Assembly: GCA_900541195.1 (NCBI GenBank)
Contig: UQIY01000017.1
Coordinates: forward strand, 1 to 42,198
Source of the DNA: an uncultured Collinsella sp.
GTDB taxonomy: Bacteria > Actinomycetota > Coriobacteriia > Coriobacteriales > Coriobacteriaceae
Direction: 5' to 3'
DNA length: 42,198 nucleotides
Shown piece by piece: positions 30,773 to 39,046 of this stretch. The notes under the pieces are model-generated. The model worked only from the letters and a program-made list of their open reading frames with translations. It had not been told where the DNA came from and searched no databases. The first letter of the stretch is position 1. Every line of letters starts with the position of its first letter. Both the position numbers and the translations under genes were made by a program.

Positions 30773-31798
30773 ATGGCAGTAAAGGTTGCTATTAACGGCT
30801 TCGGTCGCATCGGTCGTCTGGCTTTCCGTCAGATGTTCGGTCATGAGGGCTCCGAGATCGTCGCTATCAACGACCTCACCTCTCCCGATATGCTCGCTTA
30901 CCTGCTGAAGTACGACTCCACGCAGGGCAACTACGCTCGCGATCACGAGGTCGTTGCTGGCGAGGATTCCATCACCGTTGACGGCAAGGAGATCAAGATC
31001 TACAAGGAGGCCGACGCCAACAACCTGCCTTGGGGCGACCTCGACGTCGACGTCGTTCTCGAGTGCACCGGCTTCTACACCAGCAAGGCTAAGGCTCAGG
31101 CCCACATCAACGCTGGCGCCAAGAAGGTCGTCATCTCCGCTCCGGCCGGCAGCGATCTGCCCACCATCGTGTACAACGTCAACCATGAGACGCTGACCGC
31201 TGAGGACAACATCATCTCCGCTGCTTCCTGCACCACCAACTGCCTTGCCCCGATGGCCAAGGGTCTCAACGACTTCGCTCCCATCGTGTCCGGCATCATG
31301 ACCACCATCCACGCCTTCACCGGCGACCAGATGCCGCTCGACGGCCCGCAGCGCAAGGGCAACTTCCGTCGCTCCCGCGCCTGCTCCGAGAACATCGTCC
31401 CGAACACCACGGGCGCTGCCAAGGCCATCGGCCTGGTTCTCCCCGAGCTCAACGGCAAGCTCATCGGTGCCGCCCAGCGCGTCCCGACGCCGACCGGCTC
31501 GCTGACCAACCTCTACGCCGTCGTTGACAAGAAGGTCACCGTCGACGAGGTCAACGCTGCCATGAAGGCCTACGCCGAGACCATCCCCGATACCTTCGCC
31601 TACAACGAGGACCAGATCGTCTCCCGCGACATCGTCGGCGAGACCCACGGCTCCATCTTCGACGCCACGCAGACCATGTGCTCTGACCTCGGCAACGGCC
31701 AGACCCTCGTTCAGGTCACCTCTTGGTACGACAACGAGAACTCCTACACCTCTCAGATGGTCCGCACCATCAAGTACTTCGAGAAGTTCGTTGCTTAA
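30773..31798 (+). CDS. gap: Glyceraldehyde-3-phosphate dehydrogenase
   Basis: Type I phosphorylating GAPDH of glycolysis: glyceraldehyde-3-P plus NAD and phosphate to 1,3-bisphosphoglycerate. The 341-residue product begins VAINGFGRIGRLAFR (NAD-binding glycine motif), has Asp34 in INDL that favours NAD over NADP, the catalytic Cys153 in SAASCTTNCLAP and the SWYDNENSYTSQMVRT C-terminal signature. ATG at 30773 has AAAGGAGACACA upstream; the longer in-frame start at 30671 lies before the -10 box and is not credible. Codon use is extremely biased, as expected for an abundant protein. A strong terminator follows, so gap is probably mostly monocistronic with limited read-through to pgk. Confidence 0.99.
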   Translation: MAVKVAINGFGRIGRLAFRQMFGHEGSEIVAINDLTSPDMLAYLLKYDSTQGNYARDHEVVAGEDSITVDGKEIKIYKEADANNLPWGDLDVDVVLECTGFYTSKAKAQAHINAGAKKVVISAPAGSDLPTIVYNVNHETLTAEDNIISAASCTTNCLAPMAKGLNDFAPIVSGIMTTIHAFTGDQMPLDGPQRKGNFRRSRACSENIVPNTTGAAKAIGLVLPELNGKLIGAAQRVPTPTGSLTNLYAVVDKKVTVDEVNAAMKAYAETIPDTFAYNEDQIVSRDIVGETHGSIFDATQTMCSDLGNGQTLVQVTSWYDNENSYTSQMVRTIKYFEKFVA

Positions 31799-31837
31799 TT
31801 TAGCTTTTAGCGAATAGCTCGTTGAGCGTCTAAAGAA

Positions 31838-31882
31838 GGGCGCGGCCTTATAGGGCTTACACCCTAGGGTCGCGTCCTTTTT
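31838..31882 (+). terminator. Terminator between gap and pgk
   Basis: GGGCGCGGCC (31838-31847) pairs with GGTCGCGTCC (31868-31877), with two G.T pairs. Inside it TAGGG (31851-31855) pairs with CCCTA (31862-31866). TTTTT follows directly. Confidence 0.88.
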
Positions 31883-31892
31883 ATAAGAAATC

Positions 31893-31915
31893 GTCTGCCG
31901 TAATGGAAGGCAGAC
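31893..31915 (+). other. Small hairpin in the pgk leader
   Basis: GTCTGCC (31893-31899) and GGCAGAC (31909-31915) form a 7-bp perfect inverted repeat just before the pgk RBS. Between it and the gap terminator only about 10 nt are left, so no full promoter for pgk fits downstream of the terminator. pgk is probably reached by read-through. Confidence 0.5.
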
Positions 31916-31938
31916 ACGTACGAAAGGTAGAAGCAAAC

Positions 31939-33129
31939 ATGGCCTTTACCAAGAAGACCGTCCGCGACATCGATGTCGACGGCAAGCGCGTTCTCGTCCG
32001 CGTTGACTTCAACGTGCCTATCAAGGATGGCGTCGTTGGCGACACCACCCGTATTAAGGCTGCCCTGCCCACCATCAACTACCTCGTTGAGCACAACGCT
32101 CGCGTCATCCTCATGAGCCACCTCGGCCGTCCTGAGGGCACTGGCTTCCAGCCCGAGCTTTCCCTCGAGCCTGTCGCCAAGAAGCTCGCTGAGCTCTCTG
32201 GCCTTGACGTTGCTTTTGTTGCCGACACGTATGGCGAGAAGGCCGCCGAGGCTGTCGCCGCCGTCGAGCCGGGCAAGGTCCTCGTTCTCGAGAACGTCCG
32301 TTTTGACAAGCGTGAGAAGAAGAACGATCCCGAGATCGCCAAGAAGCTCGCTTCCTATGGTGACGTCTTCGTTCTCGATGCCTTCGGCACCGCTCACCGC
32401 GCCCAGGGTTCCGTCGTGGGCCCCGCCGCTTACCTGCCTGCCGTCGCCGGCTTCCTGCTCGAGAAGGAGGTCGACACGCTGACCGGCATCTTCGCCGAGC
32501 CCGAGCGCCCCTTCGTCGCCATCGTCGGCGGTTCCAAGGTTTCCTCCAAGATCGGCGTTCTCGATCACCTCATCGACTCCGCTGATACCCTGATCATCGG
32601 TGGCGGCATGGCCTACACTTTCTTCCTGGCTCAGGGCCTGTCCGTCGGTCAGTCCCTCAAGGAAGAGGACTGGGTCGAGCGCGCCGGTGAGATGCTCAAG
32701 AAGGCCGAGGAGAAGGGCGTCAAGATCCTGCTCCCCATCGACAACCGCGTTGCCGATCACTTTGGCGAGGACGCTGTCCCCGAGGTTGTCGCTTCCGACG
32801 CTATCCCCGACGACCGCGAGGGTATGGACATCGGCCCCAAGACCGAGGAGCTTTACGCCGAGGCCGTCAAGGGCGCCAAGACCGTGTTCTGGAACGGCCC
32901 CATGGGCGTCTTCGAGTTCGACAACTTCGCTCACGGCACCCAGGCTATCGCCGAGGCTGTCGCCGAGGCCGACTGCACCTCGATCATCGGCGGTGGCGAC
33001 TCTGTCGCGGCTGTCAACAAGTTCAACCTGGCCGACAAGATGAGCTGGATCTCCACCGGTGGTGGCGCTTCCATGGAGCTCGTCGAGGGTAAGGCCCTGC
33101 CCGGAGTGGAGGCGCTTCTCGATGCCTAA
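31939..33129 (+). CDS. pgk: Phosphoglycerate kinase
   Basis: Transfers the acyl phosphate of 1,3-bisphosphoglycerate to ADP in glycolysis. The 396-residue product has the usual length and motifs: RVLVRVDFNVPIKDG near the N-terminus, LMSHLGRPEG, LENVRF, the hinge and nucleotide site IVGGSKVSSKIGVLDHL, GGGMAYTFFLAQG and the C-terminal GGGDSVAAVNKF and STGGGASMELVEG. The ATG at 31939 has GAAAGG upstream; an in-frame ATG at 31903 falls inside the leader hairpin. It overlaps tpiA by 8 nt (ATGCCTAA), so the two are translationally coupled. Codon bias is strong. Confidence 0.99.
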   Translation: MAFTKKTVRDIDVDGKRVLVRVDFNVPIKDGVVGDTTRIKAALPTINYLVEHNARVILMSHLGRPEGTGFQPELSLEPVAKKLAELSGLDVAFVADTYGEKAAEAVAAVEPGKVLVLENVRFDKREKKNDPEIAKKLASYGDVFVLDAFGTAHRAQGSVVGPAAYLPAVAGFLLEKEVDTLTGIFAEPERPFVAIVGGSKVSSKIGVLDHLIDSADTLIIGGGMAYTFFLAQGLSVGQSLKEEDWVERAGEMLKKAEEKGVKILLPIDNRVADHFGEDAVPEVVASDAIPDDREGMDIGPKTEELYAEAVKGAKTVFWNGPMGVFEFDNFAHGTQAIAEAVAEADCTSIIGGGDSVAAVNKFNLADKMSWISTGGGASMELVEGKALPGVEALLDA

Positions 33130-33889
33130 TCGCACCCTTCTCATCGCTGGTAACTGGAAGATGAACAACGACGTCGCCGAGGCCGCCAAACTCGCCGACG
33201 AGCTGGCTCAGGCTCTGCCCGAGGTTCCGGCTGGCGTCGAGGTGCTCGTCTGCCCTCCGACCATCGACATCACCACGGTTCATGACCGCATTCAGGCTGC
33301 CCCCATCGCCCTCGGTGCACAGAACGTGTACTGGGAGGCCAAGGGTGCCTTCACCGGTGAGTCCTCTTGCGACATGCTCAAGTCCGCTGGCTGCACCTAC
33401 TGCATCATCGGTCACTCTGAGCGTCGCGACTACTTCCACGAGACCGACGAGGATCAGAACATGAAGGCCAAGGCCCTCGTTGCCGCAGGTCTTGTTCCCG
33501 TCTTCTGCTGCGGCGAGTCCCTTGAGGTCCGCGAGGCTGGCACCTATGTCGAGCACGTCGTGAACCAGGTCAAGGCTGGCCTTGCTGGTCTTGAGATCAC
33601 CTGCCCCAAGCAGGTCGTCGTGGCCTACGAGCCCATCTGGGCCATCGGCACCGGCAAGACCGCTACCGCCGAGGACGCTCAGGAGGTCTGCGGCGCTATC
33701 CGTGAGACCCTCAAGGAGATGTTCGGCGAGGAGCTCGCTAACGGCATTCGCGTTCTCTATGGTGGCTCTGCCAAGCCCGGTAACATCGCCGAGCTCGTCG
33801 CCAAGCCCGACGTTGACGGCGCCCTCGTGGGCGGCGCTTCGCTCAAGGCTGCCGACTTCGCCTCTATGGTCGTCAAGGCAGGCGAGTAG
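33122..33889 (+). CDS. tpiA: Triosephosphate isomerase
   Basis: Interconverts dihydroxyacetone phosphate and glyceraldehyde-3-phosphate. The 255-residue TIM barrel has all catalytic residues: Lys13 in GNWKMN, His98 in IIGHSERR and Glu170 in VVAYEPIWAIGTGKTAT. The phosphate-binding end is VLYGGSAKPGN and GALVGGASLKAADFASMV. The start ATG lies within the last codons of pgk (8-nt overlap), which also supplies its ribosome access. The gpmI ATG follows 5 nt after its stop, so pgk-tpiA-gpmI is one operon. Confidence 0.99.
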   Translation: MPNRTLLIAGNWKMNNDVAEAAKLADELAQALPEVPAGVEVLVCPPTIDITTVHDRIQAAPIALGAQNVYWEAKGAFTGESSCDMLKSAGCTYCIIGHSERRDYFHETDEDQNMKAKALVAAGLVPVFCCGESLEVREAGTYVEHVVNQVKAGLAGLEITCPKQVVVAYEPIWAIGTGKTATAEDAQEVCGAIRETLKEMFGEELANGIRVLYGGSAKPGNIAELVAKPDVDGALVGGASLKAADFASMVVKAGE

Positions 33890-33894
33890 GACAT

Positions 33895-35448
33895 ATGGCA
33901 CAACGTCATCTTCCTGCACTCCTGATCATCATGGACGGCTGCGGCCTGGCTCCGTCCGATGGCGAGAACGCCGTCGCCGCTGCCAAGACGCCCTTCCTTG
34001 ATAGCCTGTATGAGAAGTACCCCCACACCACGCTCGGCGCTTCGGGCGAGGACGTGGGTCTTCCCGATGGCCAGATGGGCAACTCCGAGGTGGGTCACCT
34101 CAACATCGGTGCCGGCCGCATCGTGTTCCAGGAGCTTTCGCGCATCAACAACGCCATCAAGGACGGCTCCATCGCCAAGAACGAGGTCTTCGTCAAGGCT
34201 ATGGACGACGTCAAGGCTGACGGCAAGACTCTTCACCTCATGGGCCTTATGAGCCCTGGCGGTGTTCATTCTCACATGAACCACGTCGAGGCTCTGGTCA
34301 AGATGGCTGCCGAGCACGGTGTCAAGACCGTTCGCGTCCACGCCTTCATGGATGGCCGCGACGTTGACCCGCAGTCCGGCGCTGGCTACATGAGTGAGTT
34401 CTGCGCCTTCCTGGCTAAGATCTCCGAGAAGACCGGTTGCGACGCTCGCGTTGCCACCGTCTCGGGCCGCTATTGGGCCATGGACCGCGACAACCGTTGG
34501 GAGCGCATCCAGCGTGCCTACGACGTCATGGTCAACGCGTCCGATGCCGATGTCGACCCTGTTGCCGGTATCAAGGCCTACTACGAGAAGGATCCGCGCG
34601 GCGACGAGTTCGTCGAGCCCTTCGCTGCCCACAACGAGGGCATCCACGAGGGCGACGCGGCCATCTTCTTCAACTTCCGTCCCGACCGCGCTCGTCAGAT
34701 GACCCGCGTGTTCACGGACAAGGAGTTCGACGGCTTTGAGCGCGAGCAGATCAAGCTTTCGCACTTTGTGACGATGACCGAGTACGATCCGACGTTTGAC
34801 GTCGAGGTCGCCTTCCCCAAGACGTTCCCCGAGAACGTCCTGGCCGACGTTATCGCCGCCAACGGCCTGAAGCAGCTGCACACCGCCGAGACCGAGAAGT
34901 ACGCCCACGTGACGTTCTTCCTCAACGGCGGCATCGAGGAGCCCAAGGAGGGCGAGGAGCGCGTGCTCGTCGCTTCCCCCAAGGTCGCTACCTACGATCT
35001 GCAGCCCGAGATGAGCGCTCCCGAGGTTACCGAGAAGCTTGTCGCCGCCATCAACGAGGATCGCGCTGATTTCTACATCGTGAACTTCGCGAACTGCGAC
35101 ATGGTTGGTCACACCGGTGTCTTCGACGCCGCCGTTAAGGCCGTCGAGGCCGTTGACGATGCCCTGTCTAAGGTTGTCCCGGCGATTCTCGCCAAGGGCG
35201 GCTTTGCGCTGATCACCGCCGACCACGGCAACGCCGATCACATGTTTGACGTTGCTTCCGACGGTTCCAAGCATCCGTTTACGGCTCACACCACCAACCG
35301 CGTTCCGTTCATCATCGTTGATGAGAAGGCCAAGCTCACCGGTATCGAGGACGGCCGTCTTTCCGATATCGCTCCGACCATGCTCACCATGGCTGGTATT
35401 GAGCCTTCCGCCGAGATGACGGGCCGCGTGCTCGCCACCGAGGCCTAA
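33895..35448 (+). CDS. gpmI: 2,3-Bisphosphoglycerate-independent phosphoglycerate mutase
   Basis: Converts 3-phosphoglycerate to 2-phosphoglycerate using two metal ions (usually Mn) and a phospho-serine intermediate. The 517-residue protein has Asp14 in IIMDGCG, the nucleophile Ser64 in MGNSEVGHLNIGAGR, the substrate loop GLMSPGGVHSH, AFMDGRDVDP, SGRYWAMDRDNRWER, FFNFRPDRARQ and the second metal motif TADHGNADHM. Length is normal for iPGM. Many Actinobacteria use the cofactor-dependent enzyme instead; placing iPGM between tpiA and secG makes a compact lower-glycolysis operon. The start has GAGTAGGAC upstream and is 5 nt from the tpiA stop. A strong terminator ends the operon. Confidence 0.98.
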   Translation: MAQRHLPALLIIMDGCGLAPSDGENAVAAAKTPFLDSLYEKYPHTTLGASGEDVGLPDGQMGNSEVGHLNIGAGRIVFQELSRINNAIKDGSIAKNEVFVKAMDDVKADGKTLHLMGLMSPGGVHSHMNHVEALVKMAAEHGVKTVRVHAFMDGRDVDPQSGAGYMSEFCAFLAKISEKTGCDARVATVSGRYWAMDRDNRWERIQRAYDVMVNASDADVDPVAGIKAYYEKDPRGDEFVEPFAAHNEGIHEGDAAIFFNFRPDRARQMTRVFTDKEFDGFEREQIKLSHFVTMTEYDPTFDVEVAFPKTFPENVLADVIAANGLKQLHTAETEKYAHVTFFLNGGIEEPKEGEERVLVASPKVATYDLQPEMSAPEVTEKLVAAINEDRADFYIVNFANCDMVGHTGVFDAAVKAVEAVDDALSKVVPAILAKGGFALITADHGNADHMFDVASDGSKHPFTAHTTNRVPFIIVDEKAKLTGIEDGRLSDIAPTMLTMAGIEPSAEMTGRVLATEA

Positions 35449-35473
35449 TAGAAAACAAATACCGTTTTCTAGT

Positions 35474-35508
35474 AAGGGGGTTGTCCACAACCGGACAACC
35501 CCCTTTTT
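35474..35508 (+). terminator. Terminator after gpmI
   Basis: A 13-bp perfect stem (AAGGGGGTTGTCC at 35474-35486, GGACAACCCCCTT at 35493-35505) with a 6-nt loop; its last T residues continue as a T5 run. A very strong intrinsic terminator. Confidence 0.95.
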
Positions 35509-35612
35509 GGTATTTCTGCCATTTCCACCCCGTCCTTGAGTGGCAGGTAGGGGAGAGCGGGGGATTGTGGTACAGTACTGGAGTTTAAACTGTTCTATTA
35601 AGGAGCTTATCT

Positions 35613-35867
35613 ATGGGTCCGTTCCAGATTCTTCTGTTTGTCGTTTGGGCTGTCTCTGCCGTGGCGCTGACGATTCTCGTCCTGATGCATTCCGGTAAGG
35701 GCACCGGCGTTTCGGATATGATCGCTAGCTCGCTGTATAACTCCAGCTCTGCCACGGGCGTCATGGAGCAGAACCTCGACCGCCTGACCGTCATCATGGC
35801 TGTCGTGTTTGCCGTGTGCGTCGTGCTGTGCATGTTCTTCTTCCCGCAGGGCATCGTCGGCTACTAA
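35613..35867 (+). CDS. secG: Protein translocase subunit SecG
   Basis: Small inner-membrane subunit of the SecYEG channel. The 84-residue protein has two hydrophobic helices (about residues 4-25 and 58-78) joined by the loop HSGKGTGVSDMIASSLYNSSSATGVMEQNLDRLT, a typical SecG loop. The start has TTAAGGAGCT upstream. It lies after the glycolytic operon, as in other Actinobacteria (tpi-secG), but has terminators on both sides. A likely extended -10 promoter TG-G-TACAGT is at 35568-35576, so it is its own unit. Confidence 0.93.
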   Translation: MGPFQILLFVVWAVSAVALTILVLMHSGKGTGVSDMIASSLYNSSSATGVMEQNLDRLTVIMAVVFAVCVVLCMFFFPQGIVGY

Positions 35868-35894
35868 GCACGAGCCGCATAAATATTCAAAAAT

Positions 35895-35919
35895 GGTCCC
35901 GTAAGTGCGGGACCCTTTT
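35895..35919 (+). terminator. Terminator after secG
   Basis: GGTCCCG (35895-35901) pairs with CGGGACC (35908-35914) with a 6-nt loop, then CTTTTTGTTT. Confidence 0.88.
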
Positions 35920-35920
35920 T

Positions 35921-36161
35921 GTTTACATATTTGTAACAGAGTCAAAATATCCCCACATACTTCGCCCAACTAAAGAAATTCTCGACCGTTAACCGGAATT
36001 AGCCCCAAATTGTGTATAAAATGCGCTACTATATTGCAAAACGTTGGTCCGTTGTGCATAACCAGCCATAGCAGCGGGCGGCGTTTTGATGGTTCGGATC
36101 GGATTGTTTCGACATGTGTCCGACTGAACATTTCTTTGTCCTATCTCATAAGGAGGATGGC
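35921..36161 (+). promoter_or_regulatory. AT-rich control region upstream of oppA
   Basis: The stretch holds no convincing gene. It contains TATAAA (36015-36020) and TATATT (36030-36035) as possible -10 boxes without a clear -35, and AAAACGTT (36038-36045), an octamer also present before the nan operon and gap. AAGGAGG at 36150-36156 is the oppA RBS. The exact promoter is not fixed. Confidence 0.4.
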
Positions 36162-37838
36162 ATGGCTGATTCTATGTTCCACCAGCCCGTTATGGGTCGT
36201 CGCGCCTTTGTTGGCGGCACCCTTGCTGCGAGCTCCATGGCTTTTCTTGCCGCATGTGGCAAGAAGGGTGGCGACGCTTCCGGTTCTGAGTCCGGTTCGA
36301 CGCTGAACTTCTACATCAACAACCCGGTCTGCATCGACCCCTACAATGTCCAGGAGGACCAGGGCACTCAGGTCGAGTACCAGCTCTTTGACGCTCTGAC
36401 CTCTTACGACGCCGAGAAGGGCGAGATCGTTCCGCTGGCTTGCGAGTCCTTTGAGTCCAACGACGACGCCACCGAGTTTACCTTCAAGATCAAGAAGGCC
36501 AAGTTCCACAACGGTGACGACGTTACCTCCAAGTCCTTCAAGCTCGGTTGGGAGCGTCTGGTCAACACCAAGTCGGCCATCGCTACCGAGTACGGTCCTT
36601 CCGAGGTCTCCTATCACCTTTCCATGGTCGAGGGTTATGACGACCTGCTTGCCGGTAACGCTACCGAGCTCAGCGGTGTTACGTGCCCCGACGATGAGAC
36701 CCTCGTCGTCAAGCTGTCTTCCGCTTACGCTGACTTCCCCTTCGTCGCCTCTCATCCGGCTCTGGCCCCGGTTCCCGAGTGCGCCGAGTCCGATGTCAAG
36801 AGCTTCTATCTTGCCCCGGTCGGTAACGGCCCGTTCATGATGGACGGCAAGTGGGAGGATGGCCAGGAGATCAACGTCAAGAAGTTCGACGATTACTATG
36901 GCGACAAGGCCAAGATCGATGGCATCCACTTCCAGGTCATCAAGGACATGGAGACCGCTTACAAGGAGTTCCAGGCCGGTAACCTCGATGTCTGCGACGT
37001 TCCCGTCGCTCAGATCGATGCCGCCAAGAAGGATTGCGGCGTGTCCAAGGACGGCTACACCATGGGTGACGGCGAGCGCATGCTGCTCGGCGCCGAGCCT
37101 TCCACGTACTATCTGACCTGCAACACCACGGCCGAGCCGTTCAACAACGCCGACCTGCGTAGGGGCATCTCCCTGGCCATTAACCGTGAGGCCATCTGCA
37201 AGACCATCTTCAAGGGTACCCGTACCCCTGCCGACGGCATTTTTCCTCCGGGCATCGATGGCTACAAGGAGGGCGCATGGGAGTTCTGCGCCTACGATGT
37301 CGACAAGGCTAACGAGTACCTCGACAAGGTTGCTCCCGCTGGCGCTAACGGGGATCGTGGCATTAGCGTGACCCTGTCCTACAACCAGGACGGCGGTCAC
37401 AAGGAGATCATGGAGTCCATCATCGGCGACCTCGCCAAGGTTGGCGTTACCGCTGTCTCCGATACCCCTGAGTGGTCTGCCCTGCTCGAGCAGTATCAGA
37501 ACTTTAACTATCAGTTCGGTCGTCTGGGTTGGATTGCCGACTACCCGATCATTGACAACTTCCTGTATCCGCTGTTCCACTCCGACTCCCTCGGTGGCGA
37601 CAACCGCTCCGGTTACAACAACCCCGAGTTCGACGCCAAGGTCGACGAGGCTCGTACTATTGTTGACGACGAGGAGCGCGTCGCTAAGATGCAGGAGGCC
37701 GATGCAATGGTCGCTGCCGACTGCCCGGTCATTCCGATTATGTTCTACACGCACACCATCGCCGGCTCCGATCGCATCAAGCACCTCTATGTCGATCCGC
37801 AGAAGCACGCCGATCTGGGTACCGCTGAGCTCGCCTAA
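36162..37838 (+). CDS. oppA: Oligopeptide ABC transporter binding lipoprotein
   Basis: A 558-residue OppA-type solute-binding protein (SBP_bac_5 family). The signal has a twin-arginine pair (GRRAFVGG, residues 12-19) and a lipobox LAAC giving lipidated Cys32, then a Gly/Ser linker. The mature part shows NNPVCIDPYNVQEDQGTQVEYQLFDAL, FTFKIKKAKFHNGDDVTSKSFKLGWERL (the family signature region) and LRRGISLAINREAICKTIFKG. The C-terminus PVIPIMFYTHTIAGSDRIKHLYVDPQ is typical of OppA. ATG at 36162 is the in-frame start after AAGGAGG. Oligopeptides are the likely ligand because oppBCDF follow, but the SBP family also binds other compounds. Codon use is strongly biased; a hairpin separates it from oppB. 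Confidence 0.93.
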   Translation: MADSMFHQPVMGRRAFVGGTLAASSMAFLAACGKKGGDASGSESGSTLNFYINNPVCIDPYNVQEDQGTQVEYQLFDALTSYDAEKGEIVPLACESFESNDDATEFTFKIKKAKFHNGDDVTSKSFKLGWERLVNTKSAIATEYGPSEVSYHLSMVEGYDDLLAGNATELSGVTCPDDETLVVKLSSAYADFPFVASHPALAPVPECAESDVKSFYLAPVGNGPFMMDGKWEDGQEINVKKFDDYYGDKAKIDGIHFQVIKDMETAYKEFQAGNLDVCDVPVAQIDAAKKDCGVSKDGYTMGDGERMLLGAEPSTYYLTCNTTAEPFNNADLRRGISLAINREAICKTIFKGTRTPADGIFPPGIDGYKEGAWEFCAYDVDKANEYLDKVAPAGANGDRGISVTLSYNQDGGHKEIMESIIGDLAKVGVTAVSDTPEWSALLEQYQNFNYQFGRLGWIADYPIIDNFLYPLFHSDSLGGDNRSGYNNPEFDAKVDEARTIVDDEERVAKMQEADAMVAADCPVIPIMFYTHTIAGSDRIKHLYVDPQKHADLGTAELA

Positions 37839-37934
37839 GAGTTTGCAGCTTCCGTGAGGGTCAAGTATTTACGTAGACCTCATGGGAAACATACAGTTCT
37901 CCCTAACCTGGGGTAAACTGGCTGATGGTAATTT

Positions 37935-37967
37935 TGGGATGCCGGTCTGGCGATCGGCATCCCATTT
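37935..37967 (+). terminator. Hairpin between oppA and oppB (terminator or attenuator)
   Basis: TGGGATGCCG (37935-37944) pairs perfectly with CGGCATCCCA (37955-37964), followed by TTT only. It probably lowers expression of oppBCDF relative to oppA. A second weaker inverted repeat (TGAGGGTC / GACCTCA) lies just after the oppA stop. Confidence 0.7.
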
Positions 37968-37994
37968 AGGTTAATCCCTAGATAGGGGAGTGGT

Positions 37995-39032
37995 ATGGGT
38001 AAGTACATCGTTAAACGTGTGCTTCAGTTCATCCCGGTGTTTTTGGGCGTTACGCTGATTCTGTTCGCCCTCCAGAATATCGTGCCGGGAGATCCGATCA
38101 AGCTGATCGGTGGAGACAAGGCTCTGTCCCCCGAGGTGGAGCTTCAGCTTCGCGTTCGCTATCACCTGGTCCAGACGGACGAGGACGGCAACGCGATCCT
38201 TGACGAGAACGGCGACCCCGTTCAAACGTCGCTCGTGGACCGTTACTTGTATTACATGAACGGCCTGCTTCATGGCGATCTGGGCAATTCGTATCAGCGC
38301 AAGCTGCCGGTTACGGATATCTTTGCCCAGAAGTATCCGTATACGGTCAAACTTGCCGCGTGCGCCATCGTGCTCGAGGCAATTATGGGTATCGGTGCGG
38401 GTATCATTTCGGCGGTAAAGCGTTATTCCTTCTGGGATATTTTGGTAACGCTCACCACGTCGATCCTCGTTGCGGTCCCGGCCTTCTGGCTCGGTATGTT
38501 GCTGCAGCTGTTCTTTGGCGTCATCCTCAAGGACGCCACGGGCGGTGCAATCTCCATGCCGATCTCGGGTGCCGGCGGTTCCAGCTCTCAGTATCAGGAT
38601 TGGATGCACTATGTGCTTCCGACCATTACGCTGGCTTCGGTTTCGACCGCTTATGCTGCCCGCATTATGCGCTCGCAGCTGCTTGACGTCATGAACCAGG
38701 ATTACATCCGTACGGCAAAGGCGAAGGGTCTCTCCAATCGCGCGATCATCGTCAAGCATGCGCTTAAGAATGCACTCATCCCCGTCGTTACCTATATTGG
38801 TGTCGACTTTGGTGGCATGCTTTCGGGCGCCATCCTGACCGAGACGGTCTTTAACTGGCCCGGTATCGGCTATGAGGTCTATCGCGCCATTAGCATGCGT
38901 GACTGGCCCATCGTTATGGGCGGCGTTACGCTCATCGTCGTCGTCGTTATGGTGATCAACCTGCTCGTCGACATTAGCTATGCATTCCTCGACCCACGCA
39001 TCCGCCTTGGCGGTCCGTCGGATAAGGCCTAA
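37995..39032 (+). CDS. oppB: Oligopeptide ABC transporter permease OppB
   Basis: A 345-residue integral membrane protein of the OppB/DppB family. The first helix (about 9-29, FIPVFLGVTLILFALQNIVPGDP) leads to the PGDPIKLIGGDKALSPEVELQLRVRYHL segment. The cytoplasmic coupling motif is QDYIRTAKAKGLSNRAIIVKHALKNALIPV, and ETVFNWPGIGYEVYRAI and LLVDISYAFLDPRIRL close the protein as usual. RBS AGGGGAG is upstream. The extracytoplasmic loop contains a somewhat longer acidic stretch (QTDEDGNAILDENGDPVQ) than DppB of the nan cluster. It pairs with OppC, 14 nt downstream. Confidence 0.94.
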   Translation: MGKYIVKRVLQFIPVFLGVTLILFALQNIVPGDPIKLIGGDKALSPEVELQLRVRYHLVQTDEDGNAILDENGDPVQTSLVDRYLYYMNGLLHGDLGNSYQRKLPVTDIFAQKYPYTVKLAACAIVLEAIMGIGAGIISAVKRYSFWDILVTLTTSILVAVPAFWLGMLLQLFFGVILKDATGGAISMPISGAGGSSSQYQDWMHYVLPTITLASVSTAYAARIMRSQLLDVMNQDYIRTAKAKGLSNRAIIVKHALKNALIPVVTYIGVDFGGMLSGAILTETVFNWPGIGYEVYRAISMRDWPIVMGGVTLIVVVVMVINLLVDISYAFLDPRIRLGGPSDKA

Positions 39033-39046
39033 GGGAGGTACGTCTC

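Noticed and set aside
30725..35490. Long minus-strand frames opposite gap, pgk, tpiA and gpmI
   Set aside because: Antisense shadows of highly biased glycolytic genes; translations are rich in D, G, L and V repeats without homology.
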